Below, piece by piece: positions 23,737 to 32,220 of a stretch of DNA of 33,888 nt. The translations under genes were made by a program, and so were the position numbers. Positions within the stretch are counted from its first letter, which is position 1. Each line of letters begins with the position of its first letter. The DNA is from Treponema sp. (lineage in GTDB: Bacteria > Spirochaetota > Spirochaetia > Treponematales > Breznakiellaceae). Under the pieces are notes generated by a model. The model saw nothing but the letters and a program-made list of their open reading frames with translations, did no database searches and was not told where the DNA came from. The DNA is taken from assembly GCA_031273265.1 (NCBI GenBank), contig JAISSH010000038.1:1-33888 (forward strand). Direction: 5' to 3'.

Positions 23737-24351
23737 ATGTTAGGCAGAGCTATAGTTCTATTGCTGCTCATAGCGATTTTGGCTTTTGGCGGCGTTATTT
23801 GGTTTGATTATTTAAATGTCATAGACGCGAAAACCGTCCTTGCTCCTTTTTACAAATACGTTCCCTTTTTGCCCGGCGCGGGCAGAACCCAGCCCAAAAT
23901 AGAGCCGGATGAGCTTCTCAATCTGGACGCTGAAAGGCTGGCAATAAGGCTGGAAGCGCTGGATTTGCGTAATATGGAGATGGACACCCGCCAGAGGGAC
24001 ATTGACAACCGCTACGGCGAAATTGAGCAAATGTCGCAGGAACTGGAAGAAAGACAAAAAGCGCTGGATGAACGGGAAAAATCTCTCAGAGCTCAAGCTT
24101 TAGATGCCGAAAATAAAAATAGGAATGTCGAGCAGAATGCCCGGTATCTGACAGGCATGCCGCCGCAAAACGCGGTTGGCATAATTGCAGCGCTGGATGA
24201 TCAGGACGCTATCGACGTTCTCCGGAAGACCGAGGAAATAGCGCAAGCCGAAGGAACAACATCAGTTGTTGCCTATTGGTTCTCACTGATGGACCCGGCT
24301 AGGGCGGCGGAACTGCAGAGAAAAATGGCAGGAAGACCCCCTAACCTGTAA
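23737..24351 (+). CDS. flbB: Periplasmic flagellar collar protein FlbB (MotE-like)
   Basis: 204 residues. One N-terminal membrane segment (RAIVLLLLIAILAFGGVIWFDY), then a long coiled coil (about 65-130: RLAIRLEALDLRNMEMDTRQRDIDNRYGEIEQMSQELEERQ) and a compact end domain with YLTGMPPQNAVGIIAALDDQDAIDVLR, the MotE/MgtE-N-like segment. In Borrelia FlbB is the base of the periplasmic collar that positions the stators. ATG preceded by GGGGGATA. First gene of the flagellar operon in this window. Confidence 0.85.
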   Translation: MLGRAIVLLLLIAILAFGGVIWFDYLNVIDAKTVLAPFYKYVPFLPGAGRTQPKIEPDELLNLDAERLAIRLEALDLRNMEMDTRQRDIDNRYGEIEQMSQELEERQKALDEREKSLRAQALDAENKNRNVEQNARYLTGMPPQNAVGIIAALDDQDAIDVLRKTEEIAQAEGTTSVVAYWFSLMDPARAAELQRKMAGRPPNL

Positions 24352-24405
24352 ATCACGAGGTTATTACACTTGCCGGTCGCCGGAACTTCATTGTGAGGAG
24401 GCAGG

Positions 24406-25782
24406 ATGGTGATAACCTTATCCGCCTATACAGAACCGCAGCCGGTAGTTACTGCAGTTAGTGAGCCGCCGCAATCGCGGGAACCCGAAGAAGACGCGGA
24501 GCCGGGAGCTTTTGCGAAACTTCTGGCGGGATTGTTTCAGAAAACTGAAATCGAAACGGCTGATGAAACATTAGCCAATTTGTCCGGAGACGATTCTATC
24601 GACATTCTTGCCGGAGAAAAAGCCAATCAAGGGAAAGAAAGCGGTCTTTTTGAAGCCGTGAGCAAAACCGCGGGAGAGGAAAAAGAACTTTCCGATGCCG
24701 ATCTTTGCGAAGATCAGGCGTATATCCTGCTGGGAGCGCAGCGGCTGTTGACAAGCGCGGAGCTTAAAACAGACGCCGATCCCAATGACGGATTTTTAAC
24801 GGAAGGCGCGGAAGTAAAAGTCGATTTCCGTGTTGACATTGAGTCTGGGCTGAACGCGGATTTTTCTTCCGAATTAACCGAAGCAATGACCGATACGGCT
24901 GAAACCGTCTCTTTTGCTCCATTTGCCGAAGAACTGCCGCGCTCTGATACCGAAGGCAAAAAAGAAAAAGCCGGTTTAAAAGCCGAAAAAACGGAAAATA
25001 ATTTTCCTGCGGAAAGCCGCGGCGGAGAACTTTCCTCTTTACAAAAGGGACAGGAAAAAGAAGGGCTGAACAAGCTTGAATCTTCACGCGGCAAATCAAA
25101 AAAAGACAAAGTTACTTTTGACATTCACGACCAGCGAACCGGAGCGGAAGGCGTAAAAAACGCGCAGACGCGCATTAACGCCGGAGCGGAAATTAGATCA
25201 CTGCGTCCTCAGGGCGAAGCGCCTGTTCGTGAAATTACTCTGGAACTGCGGCTGCCTGTGGAAAGCCCCGCAAACGCGGCGGACTCATCCCGAATGAGCT
25301 GGGAGGTGAAAGCCGGCAGCGCTCTTGAGAATATGCTCGCGAGGGAGCTTCACCAGAATTTCAACGGCGATATAGTCCGCCACGCTTCAATGGCGCTGAG
25401 AGACGGCGGAGAGGGCACGATACGGCTTGCCCTGAAACCCGAAAGTCTTGGGAATGTAAAGATACACCTTGAATTAACCGAAAACAAGATCACGGGGCAT
25501 ATTGTCGTTGAAAGCGAAGAAGCCTTGAACGCTTTCAAGAAGGAAATTTCTTCGTTGGAGCAGGCTTTCAGGGATTCCGGCTTTACAAACGCGGACTTGA
25601 ACCTATCGCTGACTGCCGACGGCAAAAACGCGGAAAACGCTGAACAGGAAGCGGAAGCCAGGGCAATGCGGAATGTCGCGTCACTGTACGACGATTATTC
25701 ACGCGACGAGGATCAGGGTTTGTTTTCCGTGATTGACGTCTATTTTGGACGGAGACACGGTTCAGTCAATATGCTTGCTTAA
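24406..25782 (+). CDS. fliK: Flagellar hook-length control protein FliK
   Basis: 458 residues. The N-terminal 270 are low-complexity, acidic and unstructured in appearance, as expected of a molecular ruler. The C-terminal Flg_hook domain is clear: GEGTIRLALKPESLGNVKIHLELTENKITGHIVVESEEALNAFKKEISSLEQAFRDSGF. It switches export from hook to filament once the hook is complete. GAGGAGG precedes ATG. In spirochaete literature it is also called FlbC or Tap1. Confidence 0.9.
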   Translation: MVITLSAYTEPQPVVTAVSEPPQSREPEEDAEPGAFAKLLAGLFQKTEIETADETLANLSGDDSIDILAGEKANQGKESGLFEAVSKTAGEEKELSDADLCEDQAYILLGAQRLLTSAELKTDADPNDGFLTEGAEVKVDFRVDIESGLNADFSSELTEAMTDTAETVSFAPFAEELPRSDTEGKKEKAGLKAEKTENNFPAESRGGELSSLQKGQEKEGLNKLESSRGKSKKDKVTFDIHDQRTGAEGVKNAQTRINAGAEIRSLRPQGEAPVREITLELRLPVESPANAADSSRMSWEVKAGSALENMLARELHQNFNGDIVRHASMALRDGGEGTIRLALKPESLGNVKIHLELTENKITGHIVVESEEALNAFKKEISSLEQAFRDSGFTNADLNLSLTADGKNAENAEQEAEARAMRNVASLYDDYSRDEDQGLFSVIDVYFGRRHGSVNMLA

Positions 25783-25800
25783 AAATTATAGGAGAGTGTT

Positions 25801-26244
25801 ATGGATGTAAGTAAACCGATCATGTTAAGTTCAGAAGAAAGAACCAAACTTGATCAATTAGTTCGCGATCATAATTTAAAAACAAATCCCACCCGGCAGC
25901 CTCAGCAAAATCTGGGCAGGGATGACTTCTTGAAAATTCTTATCAAACAGCTTTCCTATCAGGACCCGATGGCTCCCATGCAGGACAAAGAATTCATCGC
26001 GCAGATGGCGCAATTCTCATCGCTGGAGCAGATGACCGCGATGGCAAAGGACTTTGCCAAACTTACCGCGATAATCAGCGGGAGCGAGGCTTCTTCATCG
26101 CTGGGGAAAAATGTTGAACTTCTCGATAGAGAGCAGACAATTCAAGGTACGGTTCAGGCGGTAACAAGGGGAGAAGTTCCCCAAGTGCTGGTAAACGGAA
26201 ATTTTTATAATTGGGATCAGATCAGCAAGGTTTTTGCTGAATAA
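25801..26244 (+). CDS. flgD: Flagellar hook-capping protein FlgD
   Basis: 147 residues, shorter than enteric FlgD (about 230), lacking the large C-terminal domains. The N-terminal signature LGRDDFLKILIKQLSYQDPMAPMQDKEFIAQMAQFSSLEQM is complete; a small strand-rich end (GKNVELLDREQTIQGTVQAV, VLVNGNFYNWDQISKV) follows. It caps the growing hook and is then discarded. GGAGAG precedes ATG; flgE begins 18 bases after the stop. Confidence 0.94.
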   Translation: MDVSKPIMLSSEERTKLDQLVRDHNLKTNPTRQPQQNLGRDDFLKILIKQLSYQDPMAPMQDKEFIAQMAQFSSLEQMTAMAKDFAKLTAIISGSEASSSLGKNVELLDREQTIQGTVQAVTRGEVPQVLVNGNFYNWDQISKVFAE

Positions 26245-26262
26245 TGTAAGGAGTATAGGCTT

Positions 26263-27663
26263 ATGATGCGATCATTGTTTTCCGGCGTTTCCGGACTTCA
26301 GAATCACCAGACCAGGATGGATGTTATCGGTAATAACATTTCCAATATCAACACAACGGGCTTTAAACGCAACCGTGTCAATTTTCAGGATATTATCTAC
26401 CAACAGCTTGCCGGCGCTGCGCGTCCCACCGAGGACTTGGGCGGCGTAAACCCCAAGGAAGTCGGTCTTGGAATGTCTGTCGCGTCGATTGACACCCTCC
26501 ACATTCAGGGCGCTTTTCAGGCAACCGGCGTAGCCACCGACCTTGCCCTTCAGGGACAGGGCTTTTTCATTCTTGACGACACCGGCAAACAGCTCTTTAC
26601 AAGGGCAGGCGCTTTTTCGGTTGACTCCGAAGGCGTCATGGTAAACCCGGCGAACGGTATGAGAGTGCAGGGTTGGATGGCAAGGGAAGTTGAAGGTTAC
26701 ACGATACTTGATGTTTCCCGCCCTGTGGAAGAACTCGTTATTCCGGTGGGCGGCAAAGACCCCGCCAGAGAAACCAGCATAGTCAACTTTGCCTGTAACC
26801 TTGACAAACGGATTGCCGAACTGCCGGAAAATCCCACAGGCGCGCAGATCATTCAATCAACATGGGCTACAACCATTTCCATTTATGACAGCTTCGGCGA
26901 CAAGCACGATTTGCAGGTTGAATTTACAAGAGTTCCGGGAACAGCGAACAGTTGGAACGCCACCGTAGCCGTCGATCCTCAAAATGAAACAGCAACAAAC
27001 GCCACAATCGGTTTCGGCGAAGACGCTCCCGCGGCAGGCGGACCTACAACCTTTATCGTGAACTTTTCCAATAACGGGACTTTGCTTTCCGCCGAAGACG
27101 GAGCGGGCAACGTGTCAGGCGCCGGCGGACAGGTGCAGATGAATGTCGCCTACGACGTGCAGACAGCAACCCCCAATGAAGACGGGACTCCTGTCAGGCA
27201 GGAATTTGTTCTCAATCTTGGCACAGTCGGCGGCTTTACCAATTCAATCACACAGTACGCCGAATCCAGTTCAACCAAAGCGGTAGAGCAGAACGGACGC
27301 ACAATGGGCTACCTTGACGACTTCAAAATTGACAGTTCCGGCATTATCACCGGCGTTTTTTCCAACGGCACTACCAGAATTTTAGGACAGGTAGCCATTG
27401 CCACCTTCCCCAATCAGGGAGGTCTTGAAAAAGCCGGCGACAATACATTCCGTGTGTCGAACAACTCAGGCATGGCGAACATCGGTCCTTCGGGAATTGC
27501 CGGAAAGGGGAAGATTATCTCAGGAACGCTGGAAATGTCCAACGTTGACATGGCGGATCAGTTTGTAGACATGATCGTCACTCAGCGCGGTTTCCAGGCT
27601 AACTCAAGAACGATACAAACCGCGGATCAGCTTTTGCAGGAACTTTTATCCTTAAAGCGGTAA
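26263..27663 (+). CDS. flgE: Flagellar hook protein FlgE
   Basis: 466 residues. Typical rod/hook N-terminus ([36 protein letters not shown]) and C-terminus ([40 protein letters not shown]). Lys165 (codon 26755) and Cys178 (codon 26794, in NFACNLDKR) fall at the positions that form the inter-subunit lysinoalanine cross-link in Treponema FlgE, so a covalently stabilised hook is expected. TAAGGAG before ATG. A hairpin terminator follows within 50 bases. Confidence 0.96.
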   Translation: MMRSLFSGVSGLQNHQTRMDVIGNNISNINTTGFKRNRVNFQDIIYQQLAGAARPTEDLGGVNPKEVGLGMSVASIDTLHIQGAFQATGVATDLALQGQGFFILDDTGKQLFTRAGAFSVDSEGVMVNPANGMRVQGWMAREVEGYTILDVSRPVEELVIPVGGKDPARETSIVNFACNLDKRIAELPENPTGAQIIQSTWATTISIYDSFGDKHDLQVEFTRVPGTANSWNATVAVDPQNETATNATIGFGEDAPAAGGPTTFIVNFSNNGTLLSAEDGAGNVSGAGGQVQMNVAYDVQTATPNEDGTPVRQEFVLNLGTVGGFTNSITQYAESSSTKAVEQNGRTMGYLDDFKIDSSGIITGVFSNGTTRILGQVAIATFPNQGGLEKAGDNTFRVSNNSGMANIGPSGIAGKGKIISGTLEMSNVDMADQFVDMIVTQRGFQANSRTIQTADQLLQELLSLKR

Positions 27664-27683
27664 AATAAAAGGAGCAGGGGATA

Positions 27684-27722
27684 GTCCGTCCGCTTAAAGC
27701 GGTCGGACATTTCCGTTTTTTA
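27684..27722 (+). terminator. Intrinsic terminator between flgE and flbD
   Basis: GTCCG-T-CCGCTT pairs with AAGCGG-T-CGGAC (27684-27708) in an 11-pair stem with one T-T mismatch, followed by ATTTCCGTTTTTTAT. It lies in the middle of an operon and ends five bases before the flbD ATG. Confidence 0.75.
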
Positions 27723-27726
27723 TGGT

Positions 27727-27924
27727 ATGATAAAAGTTACCAGACTTGATGGGACAGAGTATTACATAAATCCTCATCAGATTGAATGTATAGAAATCCG
27801 TCCCGATACAACGCTGATGATGCTGTCTGGCAAGAATCTTATTGTGCGTGAAGAGGTTGACACTGTGCTGGAAAGAATCCTTGCTTACCGCAATCTTTTA
27901 AGTCCCTATATAGTTCAGGAGTGA
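27727..27924 (+). CDS. flbD: FlbD-family flagellar protein
   Basis: 65 residues. MIKVTRLDGTEYYINPHQIECIEIRPDTTLMMLSGKNLIVREEVDTVLERI is the full FlbD pattern. The protein is a small conserved member of the flgE-flbD-motA-motB operon, role unclear. No ribosome site is present upstream because the terminator hairpin occupies that space. The stop is four bases before motA. Confidence 0.9.
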   Translation: MIKVTRLDGTEYYINPHQIECIEIRPDTTLMMLSGKNLIVREEVDTVLERILAYRNLLSPYIVQE

Positions 27925-27928
27925 ATGT

Positions 27929-28726
27929 ATGAATAAAAGTAGTGTAGATACAGCAACCTATATCGGTGTTGTCGGCGCTATGGTTATGGTTCTTGGCTCT
28001 ATCGTAGTCAGCGGCGGCGATATTATGAATTTCGTTGATATCCCTTCTCTAATGCTTGTTGTTATTGGTTCATATATGTCCCTTTGGATTGCGTTTCCCG
28101 GCAAGGACGCGTGGGGGGTTTTTCCCGCTATTGCCCTTACGTTCAAAAAGCCCAATTTTAACCAGTCGGGCATTATTCAAAAGATGGTTTCGTTTTCCGA
28201 GAAAGCGAGGCGCGAAGGACTTTTGGCTCTTGAAGACGAACTGGAAGACCTTGACGATGAATTTATGAAGAAGGGTCTGCGCCTTGTCGTAGACGGAACC
28301 GACGCCGGTATTATCCGTGACCTTATGGAACTGGAAATGTCCCAAATGCAGCAACGGCACGCCACAAAGATTAAAGGTATAGGTATGTGGTCGGCTCTTG
28401 CTCCCGGTCTTGGAATGTTGGGTACGGTTATGGGACTTGTAGCTATGTTGTCGAACATGGAAGATAAGTCTAAGATTGGTCCTAACATGGCGCTGGCTCT
28501 TATCACCACGTTCTACGGATCGTTGTTTTCAAACGTATACTTCCTGTCATGGGCTTGCAAACTTACGTATAATGATTCTCTTGAAGCCGGCGTTAAGGAA
28601 ATGATTATTGAGGGAGTTCTTTCAATACAGTCCGGCGACAATACCCGTATTCTTGCGTTGAAACTTCTTTCATATCTTGATCCTGAAACGCGCAAGGGAC
28701 TGGAAAAAGAACTGATAAAGGACTAA
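27929..28726 (+). CDS. motA: Flagellar stator protein MotA
   Basis: 265 residues, four membrane segments (about 10-28, 36-54, 150-172, 186-206) with the large cytoplasmic loop between the second and third that contacts the rotor (LALEDELEDLDDEFMKKGLRLVVDG). WSALAPGLGMLGTVMGLV in the third segment holds the conserved prolines. CAGGAG before ATG. With MotB it forms the proton or sodium channel of the motor. Confidence 0.95.
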   Translation: MNKSSVDTATYIGVVGAMVMVLGSIVVSGGDIMNFVDIPSLMLVVIGSYMSLWIAFPGKDAWGVFPAIALTFKKPNFNQSGIIQKMVSFSEKARREGLLALEDELEDLDDEFMKKGLRLVVDGTDAGIIRDLMELEMSQMQQRHATKIKGIGMWSALAPGLGMLGTVMGLVAMLSNMEDKSKIGPNMALALITTFYGSLFSNVYFLSWACKLTYNDSLEAGVKEMIIEGVLSIQSGDNTRILALKLLSYLDPETRKGLEKELIKD

Positions 28727-28743
28727 TAGATTAAGGGTTAAAA

Positions 28744-29511
28744 ATGGCGAGAAAAAAGAGAAAAGAAGCAGACCCGCCTCCATCCGGTACATGGCTTGCC
28801 ACATACGGCGACATGATTACGCTGATGATGTGCTTCTTCGTCATTTTGTTCAATCCAGACGAAGCCCCCTCTCAGGCGACGTTGAATGCGCTGTCCGCAG
28901 CCATGCAGCAGGGCGGCATCGGCTCCATGGCAGGAGGGCTTACTCTCTCCGCCGGACGCAACGCCGATTTGGGAAATACAATCATGTCCCTGCCGTCAAT
29001 GGAACGCGGCAGAGTTATGGGAACCGCTCTTCGCAGGGCAACGTCCGTCTTTTCTCCCGAAATCCGCTCCAATAAAATCAAAATAACGCAAGATGAGCGC
29101 GGACTTGTTATCACTCTTGCAGCCGACGCTTTTTTCAATCCCGCCAGCGCGCGCATAAACATTGAAGCGACCAGAGACACTCTTTTGCGGCTTGGGACAT
29201 ACCTCTCTTCGCCTGAACTGGCGGACAGAAGGGAAAGAGATGGAAGCGAAAGAAAATTCAAATTCAGAATTGAAGGTCATACGGACGATATTGACGTAGA
29301 CCCCACAGGTCCGTGGGAAGACAACTGGCAATTGTCGGTTGAACGCTCCAGATCGATACTGCGCTACCTCGCGGCTCTCGGCATTGACGAGCGCCGTTTC
29401 CAAATAGCCGGCTTCGCCGACACCATGCCCGTTTCCAGCAACGACACCCCCGAAGGACGCAGAAACAACCGCCGCGTCGATGTGATTATTGTAAACGACG
29501 GACATCTGTAA
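28744..29511 (+). CDS. motB: Flagellar stator protein MotB
   Basis: 255 residues. One membrane segment (LATYGDMITLMMCFFVILF) with the ion-binding aspartate at residue 23, a plug/linker region, then an OmpA-like peptidoglycan-binding domain (FKFRIEGHTDDIDV, NWQLSVERSRSILRYL, TPEGRRNNRRVDVII). AAGGG before ATG. It is the last flagellar gene here; fliL and fliM, which follow motB in many spirochaetes, are absent. Confidence 0.95.
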   Translation: MARKKRKEADPPPSGTWLATYGDMITLMMCFFVILFNPDEAPSQATLNALSAAMQQGGIGSMAGGLTLSAGRNADLGNTIMSLPSMERGRVMGTALRRATSVFSPEIRSNKIKITQDERGLVITLAADAFFNPASARINIEATRDTLLRLGTYLSSPELADRRERDGSERKFKFRIEGHTDDIDVDPTGPWEDNWQLSVERSRSILRYLAALGIDERRFQIAGFADTMPVSSNDTPEGRRNNRRVDVIIVNDGHL

Positions 29512-29553
29512 TTAACCGCCCTCAAAAACTGTCTTACTAGAAATTTATCTTTA

Positions 29554-30180
29554 TTAAGGAAGATTCACTATTTGATACATGTCAATTTCGTAAATAAGCT
29601 CGCCGGTGCTTACATCGTAAACCCTCTTTTTAAAACAAGAGGGGACTTGAATCCTTCCTACTTTTTCTTCGCTGAATTCATCTACAATTATCAACACTTT
29701 TACAACTAAATATTCAACCGCCAGTCTTCTGGTTTCATTTTCTGTTTTCAGCCATTCAACTCTGTTTAAGTTGGGCGTCTGCGGCCAGATATTGGCGATG
29801 AAAAAAGTTAAGACGGCGTTTTCGTGAGTGTCGTTGAAATCTCCGTTAGGAGCCATGTGTCCCCTGTCGTAGCCGGAATTGGTATAATCCCTGTGAAGGG
29901 GCAGTGAATAGCCGTTCTCTTTTAAAAGATTTTTTAATACTCCGCCGTCTCTATCCTGCGTAAAACTTACCGAAGGGCGTCTTACTCCCTTAGCCTGTAC
30001 GCGCTCTTTTGTTAAAATATACTCTATCGTATGAGGTCCCCAATTAACCGCGTCATAACAGCCGTGGTAGAGTACTTCCTCTCCGTTTGAAACGTCAAAT
30101 TCAAAATGTTCAGGCAAGTCGCAGGCAAAAACCGCTGTTATGCGTAAAAATATTAATAATAAAAAAAGTTTTCTAATCAT
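29554..30180 (-). CDS. Secreted DNA/RNA non-specific endonuclease (NUC1/EndA type)
   Basis: 208 residues with a signal peptide ending at FACDLPEH, where the Cys could also act as lipobox. The catalytic DRGH motif is at 105-108 in YDRGHMAPNGDF, followed by FFIANIWPQTPNLNRVEW, the Asn/metal-binding helix region. These enzymes cut DNA and RNA without sequence preference, using Mg2+. Likely nutritional or for competing DNA in the periplasm or outside. It is 19 bases downstream of thrC on the same strand and convergent with motB. Confidence 0.88.
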   Translation of the reverse strand: MIRKLFLLLIFLRITAVFACDLPEHFEFDVSNGEEVLYHGCYDAVNWGPHTIEYILTKERVQAKGVRRPSVSFTQDRDGGVLKNLLKENGYSLPLHRDYTNSGYDRGHMAPNGDFNDTHENAVLTFFIANIWPQTPNLNRVEWLKTENETRRLAVEYLVVKVLIIVDEFSEEKVGRIQVPSCFKKRVYDVSTGELIYEIDMYQIVNLP

Positions 30181-30199
30181 TTATTTTTCCGTAATTGAA

Positions 30200-31567
30200 T
30201 TACATACTGATATTATGCAGAACATCAATTAATACCGCAATGTCCGCCGGAATTGTCCGCGCGTTCACTGTCCTCTCCATAGCGCGGGCAAGGGAAGCCG
30301 GAACAGGCGGCGCTCCGACCAGAGGTTCGACGGTTTCTGAAAATTTCGCGGGGTGCGCGGTACACAGTACGCCGGCAGGACCTTCGGCAATTTTATTTTC
30401 CGCGCGGAGTTTGTCCACGCCCTTCCAGCCTACCGCGCTGTGCGGATCAAGGATATAGCCGGCTTGTTCATGAACCCGCACAATCGTTTCCCGCGTTTCA
30501 TCGTCGGTAACGGAGACGCCTAAGATAAGCCGGCGCATCTCTTCCCATGAAAAATGCGCCGCCATGCGCTCAAAATTACTGGGCGCGCCCACATCCATCG
30601 CGTTGGAAATTGTCGCCTGTGAAAGACGCGCTTTGTAATCGCCCGACTCAAGAAAATCGGGAACGGTTTTATTAACGTTGGTCGCCGCGATAAATTGATT
30701 TACCGGCGCGCCCATTTTCATCGCGTAAAGACCCGCTGTAAGGTTGCCAAAGTTGCCGGAAGGAACGCAGAGGGTGACGGGCTGACCGGGGCGCATTGCC
30801 GTCTCCGTTGATAAATTTTTTACCCGCGGCGTAGCGTCTCCGTCCGGGTCGGTGCGTCCGGCGAACGCCCTGCCCGCTGCGGCGGCATAGTAGACCGCCT
30901 GCGGAATAAGGCGGCTGATGTTAATTGAGTTAGCCGATGAAAGAGCCGTTTTCTTTTTAAGACCGTCATCGGCAAGAGCGGCTTTTACCAGCCTCTGGCA
31001 GTCGTCAAAACTGCCTTCCACGGCAAGAGCGGAAATATTACCGCCAAGACCGGCGATCTGCCGCTCTTGCAGGGGCGTTACCCGTCCCTTTGGGTACAGT
31101 ACGGTAACAAAAATGCCCGGAATATCGAAAAAACCGTCCGCCACCGCCCCTCCGGTGTCGCCGGACGTGGCGACAAGAATCCTCAAGGGACGCGCCTCTC
31201 CCCGGCGCAGGTACGAAAAAGCGCGCGCCATAAAACGGGCTCCAAAATCCTTAAAAGCGGCGGTCGGTCCGTGAAACAGTTCCAGCGCGAAACGGTCTGC
31301 CGCTGGCACCAGCGGGGCTGTGAAAGTGTACGCCGACTGGACAATGTCAGCTAACGCGCCGTCAGGTATTTCGTCCCGCACATAAGGCTTTATTGTTTCA
31401 AAGGCAATGTCGCGGAAATCCATTGTCCCCAGCGAAGAGCGAACCGCTTCGGGGTAAGACGGTATTTCCTCCGGTACAAAAAGCCCGCCGTCCGGGGCAA
31501 GACCGGTAAGAGCCGCAGCCGCAAAATTGACATTTTCATTCCTGTTTCTGGTACTATAGTAGCGCAT
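30200..31567 (-). CDS. thrC: Threonine synthase
   Basis: 455 residues. PLP-dependent conversion of O-phosphohomoserine to threonine. MRYYSTRNRNENVNFAAAALTGLAPDGGLFVPEE is the standard N-terminus and fixes the start at 31567, although in-frame Met codons exist upstream. The PLP lysine is Lys106 in AAFKDFGARF. LVATSGDTGGAVADGF and VPSGNFGNLTAGLYA are the phosphate- and substrate-loop motifs. No clear ribosome site. Divergent from infA; together with aroF/tyrA it indicates amino-acid biosynthesis. Confidence 0.94.
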   Translation of the reverse strand: MRYYSTRNRNENVNFAAAALTGLAPDGGLFVPEEIPSYPEAVRSSLGTMDFRDIAFETIKPYVRDEIPDGALADIVQSAYTFTAPLVPAADRFALELFHGPTAAFKDFGARFMARAFSYLRRGEARPLRILVATSGDTGGAVADGFFDIPGIFVTVLYPKGRVTPLQERQIAGLGGNISALAVEGSFDDCQRLVKAALADDGLKKKTALSSANSINISRLIPQAVYYAAAAGRAFAGRTDPDGDATPRVKNLSTETAMRPGQPVTLCVPSGNFGNLTAGLYAMKMGAPVNQFIAATNVNKTVPDFLESGDYKARLSQATISNAMDVGAPSNFERMAAHFSWEEMRRLILGVSVTDDETRETIVRVHEQAGYILDPHSAVGWKGVDKLRAENKIAEGPAGVLCTAHPAKFSETVEPLVGAPPVPASLARAMERTVNARTIPADIAVLIDVLHNISM

Positions 31568-31581
31568 GGCATATTTTAACA

Positions 31582-31609
31582 TTGACACAAATCGCTGTAA
31601 ACTATACCA
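31582..31609 (+). promoter_or_regulatory. Candidate promoter for infA-HPt-REC/HD-GYP
   Basis: TTGACA (31582-31587), 16-base spacer, TACCAT (31604-31609). It overlaps the region just upstream of the divergent thrC start. Confidence 0.45.
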
Positions 31610-31627
31610 TGTACCTAAGGAGTTTAA

Positions 31628-31852
31628 GTGGCTAAAGAAGAGGCTATAGAGGTAGAAGGGGTTGTCAGGGAAGCCCTTCCCAATACCATGTTTCGTGTAG
31701 AACTGGACAACCAAAACGGGCATCTTATTCTGGCGCATCTTTCCGGTAAAATGCGAAAACATTATATCCGTATTGTTCCCGGCGACCGTGTAAGAGTCGC
31801 CCTTTCACCGTACGATCTGAGCAGGGGTCGGATCATCTATCGTGAGCGATAA
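31628..31852 (+). CDS. infA: Translation initiation factor IF-1
   Basis: 74 residues, GTG start with AAGGAG five bases upstream. The S1-type OB fold is evident in [65 protein letters not shown]. It binds the 30S A site during initiation. It is the first gene of a transcript that continues into a signalling pair after a 23-base gap. Confidence 0.97.
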   Translation: MAKEEAIEVEGVVREALPNTMFRVELDNQNGHLILAHLSGKMRKHYIRIVPGDRVRVALSPYDLSRGRIIYRER

Positions 31853-31875
31853 CACGAGTATAAAGAGAGGTTTGT

Positions 31876-32220
31876 ATGGCTGATGACATAATATACGTCA
31901 ATGTGGAAGAAGGCGTAAAGCGGGTTATGAATAATACGAAACTTTATGCGAAATTACTTGGCAAATTTAAGGACGACACGAATTTAAATGATGCGGAGTC
32001 CTTTCTGGAAGCCGGAGATATGGAAAAGGCTCAGGTTTCCATTCATACCCTAAAAGGTCTTGCCGCCAATTTGTCTCTTGTCGAGCTTTTCAAACAGACT
32101 CTGGAACTGGAAACCCAGATAAAAGCCAGATCGGTAAATCCGGATCAGCTTTCAATATTAAAGAAAGTTTATGATCAAACTATAGCGGAAACGGATAAGG
32201 TGATAGCGCAATATGGTTGA
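31876..32220 (+). CDS. HPt-domain phosphotransfer protein
   Basis: 114 residues, single four-helix HPt domain. The phosphorylatable histidine is His57 in SIHTLKGLAANLS, the conserved HxLKG motif. Carries a phosphoryl group between a sensor kinase and a response regulator in a phosphorelay. Ribosome site AGAGAGG precedes ATG. Its stop overlaps the next gene by eight bases, so the pair is translated together. Confidence 0.9.
   Translation: MADDIIYVNVEEGVKRVMNNTKLYAKLLGKFKDDTNLNDAESFLEAGDMEKAQVSIHTLKGLAANLSLVELFKQTLELETQIKARSVNPDQLSILKKVYDQTIAETDKVIAQYG

Noticed and set aside
28996-29505. 169-residue minus-strand reading frame within motB
   Set aside because: Antisense to a clear MotB, no start signals and no recognisable protein features.
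31068-31090. Copy of the leader hairpin at 24-46 inside thrC
   Set aside because: The match TGCAGGGGCGT plus part of the rest is explained by ordinary codons for the conserved Gly-Arg-Val-Thr-Pro-Leu-Gln region of threonine synthase.
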